DNA from: Pochonia chlamydosporia 170
Taxonomy: Eukaryota; Ascomycota; Sordariomycetes; Hypocreales; Clavicipitaceae
Direction of reading: 5' to 3'
NCBI RefSeq assembly: GCF_001653235.2
Contig: NC_035792.1
Coordinates: forward strand, 3,410,001 to 3,474,000
DNA: 64,000 nt
Below, piece by piece: positions 1 through 13,995 of this stretch (positions are counted from its first letter, which is position 1; the number at the start of each line of letters is the position of its first letter). The notes below the pieces were generated by a model. That model saw only the letters and a program-made list of their open reading frames with translations. It made no database searches and had not been told where the DNA came from. The position numbers were made by a program, and so were the translations under genes.

Positions 1-526
1 ATATAACTCATTGGCAATGATCAATTGATGCCAGGGCACCTTCCGGCAGTGATGCTATTGCACAATTAAACATGCCTCACACCACATTACCCAGCTGAGT
101 ATTTTTGCTGATGGCGTGCAAATCTTACTGTCACGAATCACTCGCCTTGTCCAGATTGACTATGGACGGTGAAAGTTACGAGTATCGAATGTATTTGCTT
201 GTTTCTAGTCCCGTCACGCATCGTCGTCTGAAGCGTTCATGATGCCCTACAAACGGGCCACAACCTCTTACCCAAAACGTGAATTCTTGACTCAGGTTGC
301 GATTAATCGCAATGGACACCGACTTGGGAAAGAAATTGTCCCATACCGTGCCGCATATCCCTGCGAAGCAAAGACAGCTTGCTAGCTGCCTGAAGAACTA
401 CCGTTATGCTAGGTAGAATTCACGCTCTGAGTGTCGATCACGAAAGATGGGAACTATATAAACGCTGAATACCATAGACATGCCTCAATCATCTTGAACT
501 GTCACTTAAGATAGCATCAAATCAAA
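1..526. promoter_or_regulatory. Upstream region of first gene, with TATA box
   Basis: No convincing coding frame is seen here. A TATATAAA element lies at 455-462, 65 bp before the ATG at 527, and the CAAAATGTC start context is good for a fungal initiator codon. The rest is unremarkable AT/GC-mixed sequence, so I read this as the promoter and 5' leader of the gene at 527. Confidence 0.55.
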
Positions 527-2008
527 ATGTCTACCCAGCCTACCTCCTTCTCAAACTTCAACATCACAAGTGGTCGTCTCGCTTTCGGAGGTCTGCACAA
601 CCTCTGGCAAACTTCACAATCTCCCCATACCCGCAAGGAAACAGAGCACGCAGAATACAAAGAGTTTGGACGTTACAGCATCCCTGCACGACTTGGTTCT
701 TGGAACGCATACCAGCTTCAATGGCTGAAGACGTCAATTCCCGGCGCATGGTTCGCCTGTCACATTGACGAAGATCCAAACGCAAGTTTGCGCAAGATTC
801 TCCGAGTAGCCGGATCACCATACCAACGCGATCCGGGGCAACAGTCCAACAATGATGAAACCAGAGCAGAAGGTGTCTACCTCATCAACAGATACGATTG
901 GTGCTACTACGATGAGACTTGCCAGTCAGACATCATTGCCATGTCTGGCGATTATGACGCCAAGTCCATGTTCTACGACGACTGCATCGGCATCATTGAC
1001 CAAGAACATACAGAAACACAGGTCAAAATATGGGCATGCCAAGATCCAAGACAGCGACAGCCGTCACCAAACGGTGTCTGGATGCACACTCCCGGCTCAG
1101 AATACAACTTTGGCAGAATCCTCTTCGACAACAACTTCAGCGAAGCCCGTGCCTTTCTCCTCTTCCACACAACCACCGAATTTGAGCAAATCAACTTCCC
1201 TGGCATGCAAGAACCCATCATCAAACACGAATCAGACGAGGAATGGTTCCTCAGAATCGTCTCCGAAGGCCGTGACTTATCTGGCATCCAAAAGATCCAC
1301 GACTTTTACAAACCTCTTCCCAATGGTCTAAACCACATGGCAAAAAGCACCATCACTCCGCCCCCTGAGGACGAACGCCTCGGACCGTTCGACCCCAAAC
1401 ATTACATCCTGGACACGCACGACCTGCAAGCCCTGCTGATACACTCCGCGCGACCTAGGAAGATCCCCGCAGAAAATTCAATCGATGAGTTCTACACACA
1501 GCCTGCGATGTATCCACCGCGTATTCCTGAGCAGTGGCGCACACATGTCCTTGAGCTTCTGAATGAGCTTGTTCTGACGTATTTGTATACTCATGCCCTT
1601 CCTTTCCGGTCCTGCAAGTCGATAGACGAAATTGAGAAGATCACGTTTGACCGAAAAGCCGTGATGGGGAATCCTCATAGTGATAATTTGGAGAGCCATC
1701 TCCTTGCTTATTTTTGCGAGCCACGGACTCTACAGGTGCGGGATTTGAATCTGGGGGCTTTGGGGGTTCGTATTAGAGCGTTTCTAGAGGCTTTTGCGGG
1801 GGACGAGCCTGTTGCTTTTGATGATGAGTGCATGTTGGGTTTTGCAACGGCGGTTCCCAAGTTGGTGATTGACTTGTTGAGAAACGCGCCGGGTCTTCCT
1901 GGCGTGGGACATATTGTCCCCGAGGGTATTAGGTTGACGGTTTACTTTGATGATGCGCTCTTGGGGGCGGTATGTCGTTCGTCCTTTTTCTGGAGTGGAG
2001 GGCCATAA
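527..2008 (+). CDS. Hypothetical protein, 493 aa, intronless
   Basis: I do not recognise this protein. It is a single uninterrupted frame of 493 codons beginning at an ATG in good context (purine at -3) 65 bp after a TATATAAA box, which supports it being a real gene. There is no signal peptide, no clear membrane segment and no catalytic motif I can name. The N-terminal half is rich in Trp, Tyr and Asp (for example the run RYDWCYYDE near residue 125), and the C-terminal half looks mainly helical, with Leu-rich stretches. It ends 143 bp before the convergent beta-galactosidase gene, so it is not obviously part of that cluster. A soluble, lineage-restricted fungal protein is the most that can be said. 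Confidence 0.75.
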   Translation: MSTQPTSFSNFNITSGRLAFGGLHNLWQTSQSPHTRKETEHAEYKEFGRYSIPARLGSWNAYQLQWLKTSIPGAWFACHIDEDPNASLRKILRVAGSPYQRDPGQQSNNDETRAEGVYLINRYDWCYYDETCQSDIIAMSGDYDAKSMFYDDCIGIIDQEHTETQVKIWACQDPRQRQPSPNGVWMHTPGSEYNFGRILFDNNFSEARAFLLFHTTTEFEQINFPGMQEPIIKHESDEEWFLRIVSEGRDLSGIQKIHDFYKPLPNGLNHMAKSTITPPPEDERLGPFDPKHYILDTHDLQALLIHSARPRKIPAENSIDEFYTQPAMYPPRIPEQWRTHVLELLNELVLTYLYTHALPFRSCKSIDEIEKITFDRKAVMGNPHSDNLESHLLAYFCEPRTLQVRDLNLGALGVRIRAFLEAFAGDEPVAFDDECMLGFATAVPKLVIDLLRNAPGLPGVGHIVPEGIRLTVYFDDALLGAVCRSSFFWSGGP

Positions 2009-2151
2009 ACTTGTCAGTTAGCTATGATGTGTGATAGGGAGAAGTCCTGTTTGGAAAGTATTGACATTGCCAATTGATACAGATATGTTGCGTTATCAGC
2101 AAGATTTCACTGGAGAACGTGTAGAACGTTATGTCTATTCTTAAACAATGT

Positions 2152-6987
<4,836 letters not shown>

Positions 6988-8703
6988 ATGGCAGTCTCCG
7001 AAAAAGAACAGCCTGCTGTGGGTCACCATGATGACACCCCAGACGTAGGGGCTCTTATACAGCTGAGTGACGATGTCGATCAGAGGGAGAGCTCTCCATG
7101 GACATTTTCCATGTTTCGGCTGTATCTTGTCCTGGGCTGCGCTTATCTGTGCGGTTGTCTGGTACGTTCTGACTATTCGCGTGGTATGCTATTCCCCTGA
7201 CTAATATGACCTTTCCTCTAGAACGGATATGATGGCTCACTAATGGGTGGTCTAAACGCTATGCCATCCTATCAAAACTACTTTGGCATGTAAGTTTGAT
7301 CGCTCCCGCCGAATGGATCCATAGTAGTAACCCAGAGCGACAGGGACTCTGCTGGTTCCAGTACCGGCCTGGTGTTCGCAATGTACAATATCGGTTCGGT
7401 CGCGGCAGTCTTTTTCACAGGCCCCGTAAACGACTACTTTGGCCGACGATGGGGAATGTTCACTGGTTGCCTTATCGTTATCATTGGTACTTGCGTACAG
7501 GCACCATCAACAAACCACGGTCAGTTCCTCGCTGGGCGTTTCGTTCTCGGTTTCGGTGTCAGCTTCTGCTGCGTGTCGGCACCATGTTACGTCAGTGAGA
7601 TGGCTCACCCACGATGGCGGGGGACACTCACTGGGCTGTATAACTGCACTTGGTATATCGGCAGCATCATTGCCAGCTGGACCGTGTACGGCTGCAGCTT
7701 TATCAATAACAACTCAGGTTGGAGAATTCCCATTTGGTGCCAAATGGTTACTTCCGGCATAGTCGCGTTAGTTGTGTTTTGGCTGCCCGAATCTCCTCGC
7801 TGGCTGATGGCGCAGGACCGTCACGCCGATGCTATCAAGGTCCTCGCCACATATCACGGTGAAGGAGATGAGAAACACCCCATGGTTCAACTGCAGATGC
7901 ATGAAATGAGCAGCCAAATCGCTGCTGAGGCATCCGACAAGAAATGGTGGGACTATCACGAGCTTTGGAATACACACAGTGCCCGCCGGCGTCTTATTTG
8001 TGTTCTCGGGATGGCCTGTTTCGGGCAAATCAGCGGTAACAGTTTGAGTTCCTACTATTTACCCGTCATGTTGAAGAACGCTGGAATACTTGACCCGCAA
8101 AAGCAGCTCGCGCTCAACGGCGTCAATCCTGCCCTGTGCTTAATAGGGGCAGTTCTCGGCGCTCGTATGACTGATGTTGTCGGTCGTCGACCTCTGTTGC
8201 TGTACACTATCGTCTTCGCATCTTGTTGTTTTGCCATTCTAACGGGCACCAGCAAGTTGTCTATAGACGACCCATCTAACACGGCAGCGGCCAACACCAC
8301 GGTGGCGTTCATCTTCATCTTCGGTATAGTCTTTTCATTTGGCTGGACACCACTTCAGTCCATGTACATTGCCGAGACTTTGCCCACGGCAACCCGTGCT
8401 AAGGGCACCGCTATTGGCAATTTTGCCAGTTCTGCTGCCTCTACTGTCATTCAGTATAGCAGTGGGCCAGCATTCGAAAATATCCACTACTATTTCTACC
8501 TGGTTTTTGTCTTCTGGGACCTCTTTGAGGCGGTCTTTATCTACTTCTTCTTCCCTGAGACCAAAGACCGCACGCTTGAGGAGCTGGCAGAGGTATTTGA
8601 AGCACCGAATCCTGTGAAGAAGAGCTTGGAGAAGCGAAGCGCACAAACGGTGATGAACACGTTGAATGTGACGGAGGACACAAAGACGGTAGCTAGTGTG
8701 TGA
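6988..8703 (+). CDS. MFS sugar permease, lactose-permease (LAC12) type
   Basis: This is a 12-helix sugar:proton symporter of the plasma membrane, 533 residues after splicing exons 6988-7161, 7222-7289 and 7344-8703. Both introns have GTACGT or GTAAGT donors and CTAG or ACAG acceptors, and the frame closes. Family marks are GYDGSLMGG in helix 1, [10 protein letters not shown] in the first cytosolic loop, PESPRWLM before the central loop, [14 protein letters not shown] in helix 7, [10 protein letters not shown] in helix 10 and [20 protein letters not shown] at the C-terminus. The last motif and the helix 7 and 10 motifs are those of the LAC12 branch rather than hexose carriers. Its start faces the GH2 beta-galactosidase gene, so import of lactose or another beta-galactoside for that cytosolic enzyme is a direct inference. 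Other disaccharides, such as cellobiose, cannot be excluded. Confidence 0.92.
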
Positions 8704-9753
8704 GTCTGTTGGTTCTCAAAGGTCTTTTATGGGTCGTCAAGTCGAGCTGCTTAGTTGAACTGCAACGTTAATAGATGTAAGCAGGAAGTATATGTCAACT
8801 AGTAGTTGTAGAGACAAGGGAAGCATATATTATCGTTTCTGTACTTGGCCGATCGTATTATGGGATAAATACAAGAGCTAAAGACAGCTACAGGGAAGTT
8901 GGACTGATGACTACCGCTTCTATGTATATAATGCCCGTAATTTGCTTGAGCAATTATTAGCGACGTCCTTAGTTTGTGCCAGGTCTGGGCCGATCGCCCG
9001 GAATATCACATCCACGAAAGGACCTGACGCTGCGTCGACTGCAAGTGAACTGAAGACTCCACAACCCACCACATCCCCTCCGCCCTGTTTCCACATCCCC
9101 ATTCTCCGGAAAATGAGGAACGAGACCAGACCTTCTTCATATTTGCTCAGCTCCTCTGTATGCCCTGAATGTCGTGATTTTCTCGGTACGTTGGTATACT
9201 CGTAACAATTTAAAGCTCTCTCATCCGGTTCGAGTCCATTCATCCGGGCAGCACGGCAGTCCACGAATCGGTTCAATGTTGGACCTGCACCTTCCCCACA
9301 TTTGAATCTCGATGGTTCCGTAACAAGGGACCTCATTTCCAGACATTTCGTTTGACGGCAATCCTCGTTGCATACACGGCCATCCAGCAAATCAAAATTT
9401 GATGGTTGGATGCAATTTTTGGTGAAATATTCTACCAAACGAATTTTACCGGCTACACACTCCTGTGTTCTGGTCTTTTACCGCCGCAGAATCCTAGACG
9501 GCAGCCCTGCCGAGTGTTGTGTATTGCTGAGTGGGTGGTCTGGTGGGAAGGTGCGACGGAGAGTGGGCGTTGCGGGTAGAATTGAACGGAGAGGACTTGG
9601 CAGCCAGCCGTTTTCCTTCACTTTGTGCGCTCTCATGCCCCTTCTCGGCCCGCCTCGGATCGAGAACTTGCCAGCAAACGAGACACAGAAAGGCGCCATC
9701 ATCGGCAATTATCACTAATTGACGGCGCCGATCCTGGTTTGAGGCAGCCTCCC
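8704..9753. other. Interval between permease and Zn2Cys6 regulator
   Basis: This 1.05 kb holds the permease 3' region, a doubtful minus-strand Cys-rich reading frame (8920-9438, listed separately) and the regulator's upstream region. A tRNA-like B-box word near 9215 does not fold into a tRNA. Confidence 0.4.
8920..9438 (-). CDS. Doubtful Cys-rich protein fragment
   Basis: A minus-strand frame stays open for about 190 codons (from about 9477) and carries closely spaced cysteines (VCNEDCRQTKC, then FKCG, VDC and NCYE), a pattern seen in small secreted fungal proteins. I could not find an ATG, a signal peptide or a convincing upstream exon: the first in-frame codons near 9438 are TTG-type. The C-terminal half is less cysteine-rich and ends just inside the permease 3' region. 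It may be the last exon of a secreted protein, a decayed gene, or chance. No function is assigned. Confidence 0.22.
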   Translation of the reverse strand: MVEYFTKNCIQPSNFDLLDGRVCNEDCRQTKCLEMRSLVTEPSRFKCGEGAGPTLNRFVDCRAARMNGLEPDERALNCYEYTNVPRKSRHSGHTEELSKYEEGLVSFLIFRRMGMWKQGGGDVVGCGVFSSLAVDAASGPFVDVIFRAIGPDLAQTKDVANNCSSKLRALYT

Positions 9754-12223
9754 ATGAATATGCAAGACCTGGTGTCGGCGGATCCGCCGACACTGTCTGA
9801 GCCCTCGAGGAAGCGGCTAAGGACGTCGCATGCGGTAAGAACACTTGGGAAGTTGGGCTATGGACCACCCGACACGATGAATATGGTACAGTTGGACATA
9901 AAGACGAGCCTGGCTGACTTTCAATTTCTGCCGACACTAGTGCGATGTATGTCGCAGTCGCAAGATACGGTACGTCTGCCCAAGTATCTCGTCCCTTACA
10001 CAACTATGGTATACGAGCTGACTGAGGCGTAGATGTGACGGCAATCGCCCATGTGCTACTTGTGTAGCTTCAGATCAGCCATGTGCATATGGTTCTGAAG
10101 CAAGCTCGTAAGAAGATCCATGCCGCAATTCTTGACATGAAGGTCTTAATGCTTTGCGGAATGAAACTGACATTTGATCACCAGACGTGGCAAGACAGAT
10201 TTGGTTCTTGATGGAGTCTTGCGAATAGAAAAGGCCCTTCATGAACTCAATTCTACTCTTGTAAGCAGTCAATCACCATATTATCATTCTCGTCTGCCAC
10301 TTGTCCCCGGCTGACCTTCACAAGGCTCAACATGCAACTACATCTGTCGCCATTCGAGGTGCACACGCCACATCTCCAGCTACAGTCCCGGCCTCAGCCA
10401 GCCCCTATGTCGACTCACCACCCGTCACAGAGGCTGAATCTAGTCGAACATCGCATCCAAACCCTAGGACGCCAATCAGCGTCAATGATGCCCGCACTGA
10501 CAAAGGTAACAGCTTCGAAAACGCGGTTCTTGACTCTATGCACACATCAACCACCGAATCGGTTTTGTCATGGCACCATTTTGATGTTTTCCCATCCTTG
10601 CGTAACGACTACACTTCCATATTCCAATTAGAGCAATCAAGGTTTACATTACCTATCAAACAATCCACCATATACCCCTACGCAACACCAGAGGACGTCA
10701 ACTCCATACTGGAGTCTTTTGAGCACAATGTCAACTTTTGGTATCCTACCATGTCACAGAGACAGATTGAACGAACAAGGATTTTGCTAAACTCTGGAGT
10801 AACGCCTGAAGACAACGTGGAAGCATGCATTGCTTTGTTGACCATGGCGCTCGGGTGCGCCAGCCAAGTAACCACGGACATGGAGGTTGGTAGCAGTGTG
10901 TCGGACCAAGATGCCAGGCGGCGGGCGTCTCGGAGGCAGATGGGTGATGTGTACTTTGACGCGGCGCTGAAGAAGGCATATGTGGCGCATCTCGGCGTCA
11001 CATCGTTGTCGGCTCAATGCTTGTTCTTCGTAGGGTGAGTGCCATTTGTTTTATATGAGTCGGGTGAAAATCGCTGACCAATGTTGTCGTAGCTTATACT
11101 TTGCTTTCTTAGCAAGACCACTCCAAGCTTGGGAATACATCGGTGCAACTGCAGCAAAATGCATGATGCTTTTATCTTATCCACCAGACCAGGCATCCCA
11201 TGAGGATAGAGAACGTACCAGGAGGATATTCTGGTCTTGCTATATCCTCGAAAGGTATGAAGCTTCATGTATTCCTTATGGCGCTTTTTCTGCTGACTTG
11301 TTCAAGTGACTACATTGCAGAGCTGTCTGCCAGTCCAGTCTCTGGCATCTCCCGGATAGAGTCTTCCATTCCTCTACCAGGCACCTACAACACTCACACA
11401 ACTCCAACCGAGGAAGAGCAATCTTCCCTCTACTTTCTGGCCTGTATCAGTATGCGCCGACTCTTGAATCGGGTTCACCAGCTACTGTATGCTAGCGGAA
11501 CTGGGGCAGCCCTTGATACCGCTCGTTTTCCTTATATTGTCGCCGAACTTCAACATCAACTTGACGAATGGCGGAATTTCTTGCCACCCACTTTTTCTTT
11601 TACCGTCGATATGCAACCAGCATCTAATGCGGCTAGTGGATTCTTGAGGCAGCGATACCTTACCTGCAGAAGTGTCATCTACCGTCCCTATCTAATGTGG
11701 CTTCTTAGTGGGAGCCGCGGCGGCAATGACGACTTGAGTGCCAGTGCTCCAAGTCAAGATGCCAGAACAAATTGCAAAGCATGTCTGGATGCATGTTTGA
11801 TGCACATTCTCAATTTAAGAGGCTTTTCCCAGACTGTTCTTGTTGATACGTGGATCTGCTCACTTTCGTAAGTGGTTTCCAATCTTTCACTTTCTCACAG
11901 TGACGGAACTCTAACTGTTTTCCAGCATGGCATGCGCCATGCTTGTATTGCTGGCCGCATGTCGTGTTCCATCACTCCGGAGTCTTATCGACCCAGAAGT
12001 TCTCATGGCGGGCGAACACCTGAAACAGCTCCTACAAGGCTGGCATCGAATTATAGGCGGACCGAGAAGTCCTAGCGTAGAACAGAGCATACGCATTATT
12101 CACGAGGCGGATAGATTTATCAGGGACGCGTATTTACCAAGCCCAAGGGATGGGTTTGCTGTGCCTAAGAAGCCGAGTGAGTCCCCTGCCAGTTATGATG
12201 GGAGCAGCTATTCGCGCCGTTGA
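9754..12223 (+). CDS. Zn2Cys6 fungal transcription factor
   Basis: This is a nuclear regulator of 663 residues spliced from eight exons: 9754-9834, 9941-9969, 10033-10107, 10185-10260, 10325-11034, 11093-11254, 11307-11867 and 11926-12223. All seven introns have GT-AG ends and the frame closes. The binuclear zinc cluster is spread over exons 1-3 and reads CDVCRSRKIRC then DGNRPCATCVASDQPC, an exact C-x2-C-x6-C-x5-C-x2-C-x6-C. A short coiled-coil-like helix follows (ILRIEKAL type, exon 4), then the fungal_trans middle homology domain (CLFFVGLYFAFLARPLQAW, SGISRIESSIPLPG). The initiator could also be the ATG at 9760. Its position beside the permease and beta-galactosidase makes it a candidate pathway-specific activator. 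It is not a GAL4/LAC9 type, because the zinc cluster and linker differ. Confidence 0.9.
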
Positions 12224-12843
12224 TGTGTGTGAGGAGTGTAGAGTAAGGTTTAAACCTGGGGCGACATTTACAGTTGTAGTATTCAGATTTTATCATTGAC
12301 CTTTGGCATACATGGTATCGGGGGCTGGCTCTGTTTAGCTTAGCGGACTTGGAAATTCTTTGCATGTAGTTTTAATTAACTCAATGGTTAGTTAAAAAAA
12401 GCGATGGCAGCAGTGCAGAGGCAGTTTGATTGAACCTCTCACGAGGATGTCACCACAATCTCACCTAGGGGACACAGGGAGAGAATTCAAGCGCTGTTAC
12501 TTTTCATGGCGGCAGCTGCTCGCGAATAGGCTGGGATAAGTTTGTTAGCGATAAAGGGAGGCAAACGAGGGTATACCATCACTTTCCAGGGTAGGTCCAT
12601 TGCCGCAGACCAGAAAGTTTATTATATATTTATCAGCTAATTCTATAGTGGCTTCAACAGAACAATGAGTTATTGGGCAGTTTGAAGATTGATTCAATCC
12701 GTGTTTATTGCTTCCCACAGGCAGAGGTAACAAGGTTCAGTTTCTGGAAATGTCAAGTTATCTAGTCCGTCCCCACATGACTCTCAACCTCACCAACGAC
12801 TCTCGTCAGCTACTAGGTCCTTGCCAGGATGTAGTCGACTTCC
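12224..12843. other. Intergenic, no feature seen
   Basis: These 620 bases lie between convergent 3' ends (the regulator and the small CHAT-associated gene). They are AT-rich around 12360-12400 and 12600-12660 and hold no supported gene. Confidence 0.5.
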
Positions 12844-13704
12844 TCACATCTCATCGTCCTCCACGTCGCTTTCCTCGTCACCCAGCTCAGCAAAGATCTC
12901 TTCCACACCATCATCGCTGACAAAAGTCTGACTTTCGCCTGAACCTTGAACATCCTCCGCAGCAATACTGGCCTCATAAACTGGCCGCTCAATCCCGTCA
13001 TTCTTTCCTCTCGTGTGGCCGAAAGCCTTCCACTTGTTTCCTGGCTTCAGATCCGCCGTTTGTTCATCCCCCACAAAGCCCAACACGATTTTTCTATAAC
13101 AAACGGCATAAATCCTCTCACCAACCGTCTCAAACGCACCAGACTCATCCTTCTGCCTCGAGTGTCCAGCCGCAACACCAACATCCATTGCTCCAGCCGG
13201 AGTTGGGTCAACACCAGCCAACGCGCCGACGGGAATCGTAGCTTCCACGGCCACCTTCGTGGCTGCACGCTGCTCTTGCACCAGCTGCGCATCTACCAAC
13301 GTGCGATATCCCGTCACGAAGACCGACTTCCGCTTATTACGATATTGCTTCTCCAGCCACTTCTTCACGTCATCCAGCTCACACAGCTGCTCAAAAATGC
13401 GAGCTGGCTGGAGAAGCTGGTACATACGTGCCTGCTTGGAGGTGACTCCCAGCGTGGAGCCTCTGTCTCTGGACGCGCTGGCCGTGAAGATGCGTGTCAG
13501 CGACGCTCTGAAGAAAGCACTGCTCTCTGATCGCAGTCGCCCGTCGAAATTCTTGTCTTCGACCTGGCTGATGTCTGTTGGAGGGATGGAGAGCGGCGAG
13601 AAGGCATCTTGGTGCGGATACCGGACGTCAGGGATGAGTGAGCCGAGGGTGATGTCCCCTTTGCTTAGGGGTGTACTGGTGAAGATGAAGGATATCGATG
13701 GCAT
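12844..13704 (-). CDS. Putative gasdermin-like protein paired with CHAT protease
   Basis: An intronless frame of 286 codons starts at the ATG at 13704. The frame is open further upstream, to 13851, but that 49-residue extension is Ser/Arg-rich and looks like leader, so I prefer the inner start. No signal peptide or classical membrane helix is seen. The body alternates predicted beta strands with a helical stretch (ARIFEQLCELDDVKKWLEKQ), then a strand pair around SVFVTGYRTL and IYAVCYRKIVLGF. This resembles the gasdermin pore-forming fold, and the size matches fungal gasdermins (about 250-300 residues). The last 45 residues form a strongly acidic tail, suiting a removable inhibitory segment. 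It is divergent from a TPR-CHAT protease gene, the context reported for fungal gasdermins. The family call is inference; an unrelated conserved fungal protein is possible. Confidence 0.55.
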   Translation of the reverse strand: MPSISFIFTSTPLSKGDITLGSLIPDVRYPHQDAFSPLSIPPTDISQVEDKNFDGRLRSESSAFFRASLTRIFTASASRDRGSTLGVTSKQARMYQLLQPARIFEQLCELDDVKKWLEKQYRNKRKSVFVTGYRTLVDAQLVQEQRAATKVAVEATIPVGALAGVDPTPAGAMDVGVAAGHSRQKDESGAFETVGERIYAVCYRKIVLGFVGDEQTADLKPGNKWKAFGHTRGKNDGIERPVYEASIAAEDVQGSGESQTFVSDDGVEEIFAELGDEESDVEDDEM

Positions 13705-13995
13705 TTTCTTTCGCGATGGCAAGGACTCTGAAGCTGTGCTTACGGGTTGATGTCTTCTCGAGTTTGATGTCCTTGAAGGCAGGTCCATGGCATTCTTTAT
13801 GACAGACTCAGCTCGAGGCTGTGAAGCAAGCCACCCCCTCGGTTTTTGCACAAGGCCAGACCGCTCTTCGCCTCAGCTGCAGAAGGCCAGTCGAACTCAG
13901 CAAAAAGGTTGCTCTGTACATGAGCTTTTTATCATATCAGATATGTCTGAAATCAGAACGAACTCCGGACGTCAAGACCTGCAATAGTCTCTCAG
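13705..13995. promoter_or_regulatory. Shared promoter of putative gasdermin and CHAT protease
   Basis: Only 291 bp separate the two preferred start codons, so both genes must use one compact bidirectional promoter. No clear TATA box is visible. The minus-strand frame continues through part of it, which I read as leader sequence. Confidence 0.5.

Noticed and set aside
9210..9245. GGTTCGAGTCC word resembling a tRNA B box
   Set aside because: The flanks do not form a T stem, there is no A box at the right distance and no acceptor stem pairs.
13705..13851. N-terminal extension of the putative gasdermin to 335 residues
   Set aside because: The extra 49 residues are Ser/Arg-rich and unstructured, and would leave only 144 bp as promoter for both genes. 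The inner ATG gives the family-like length.
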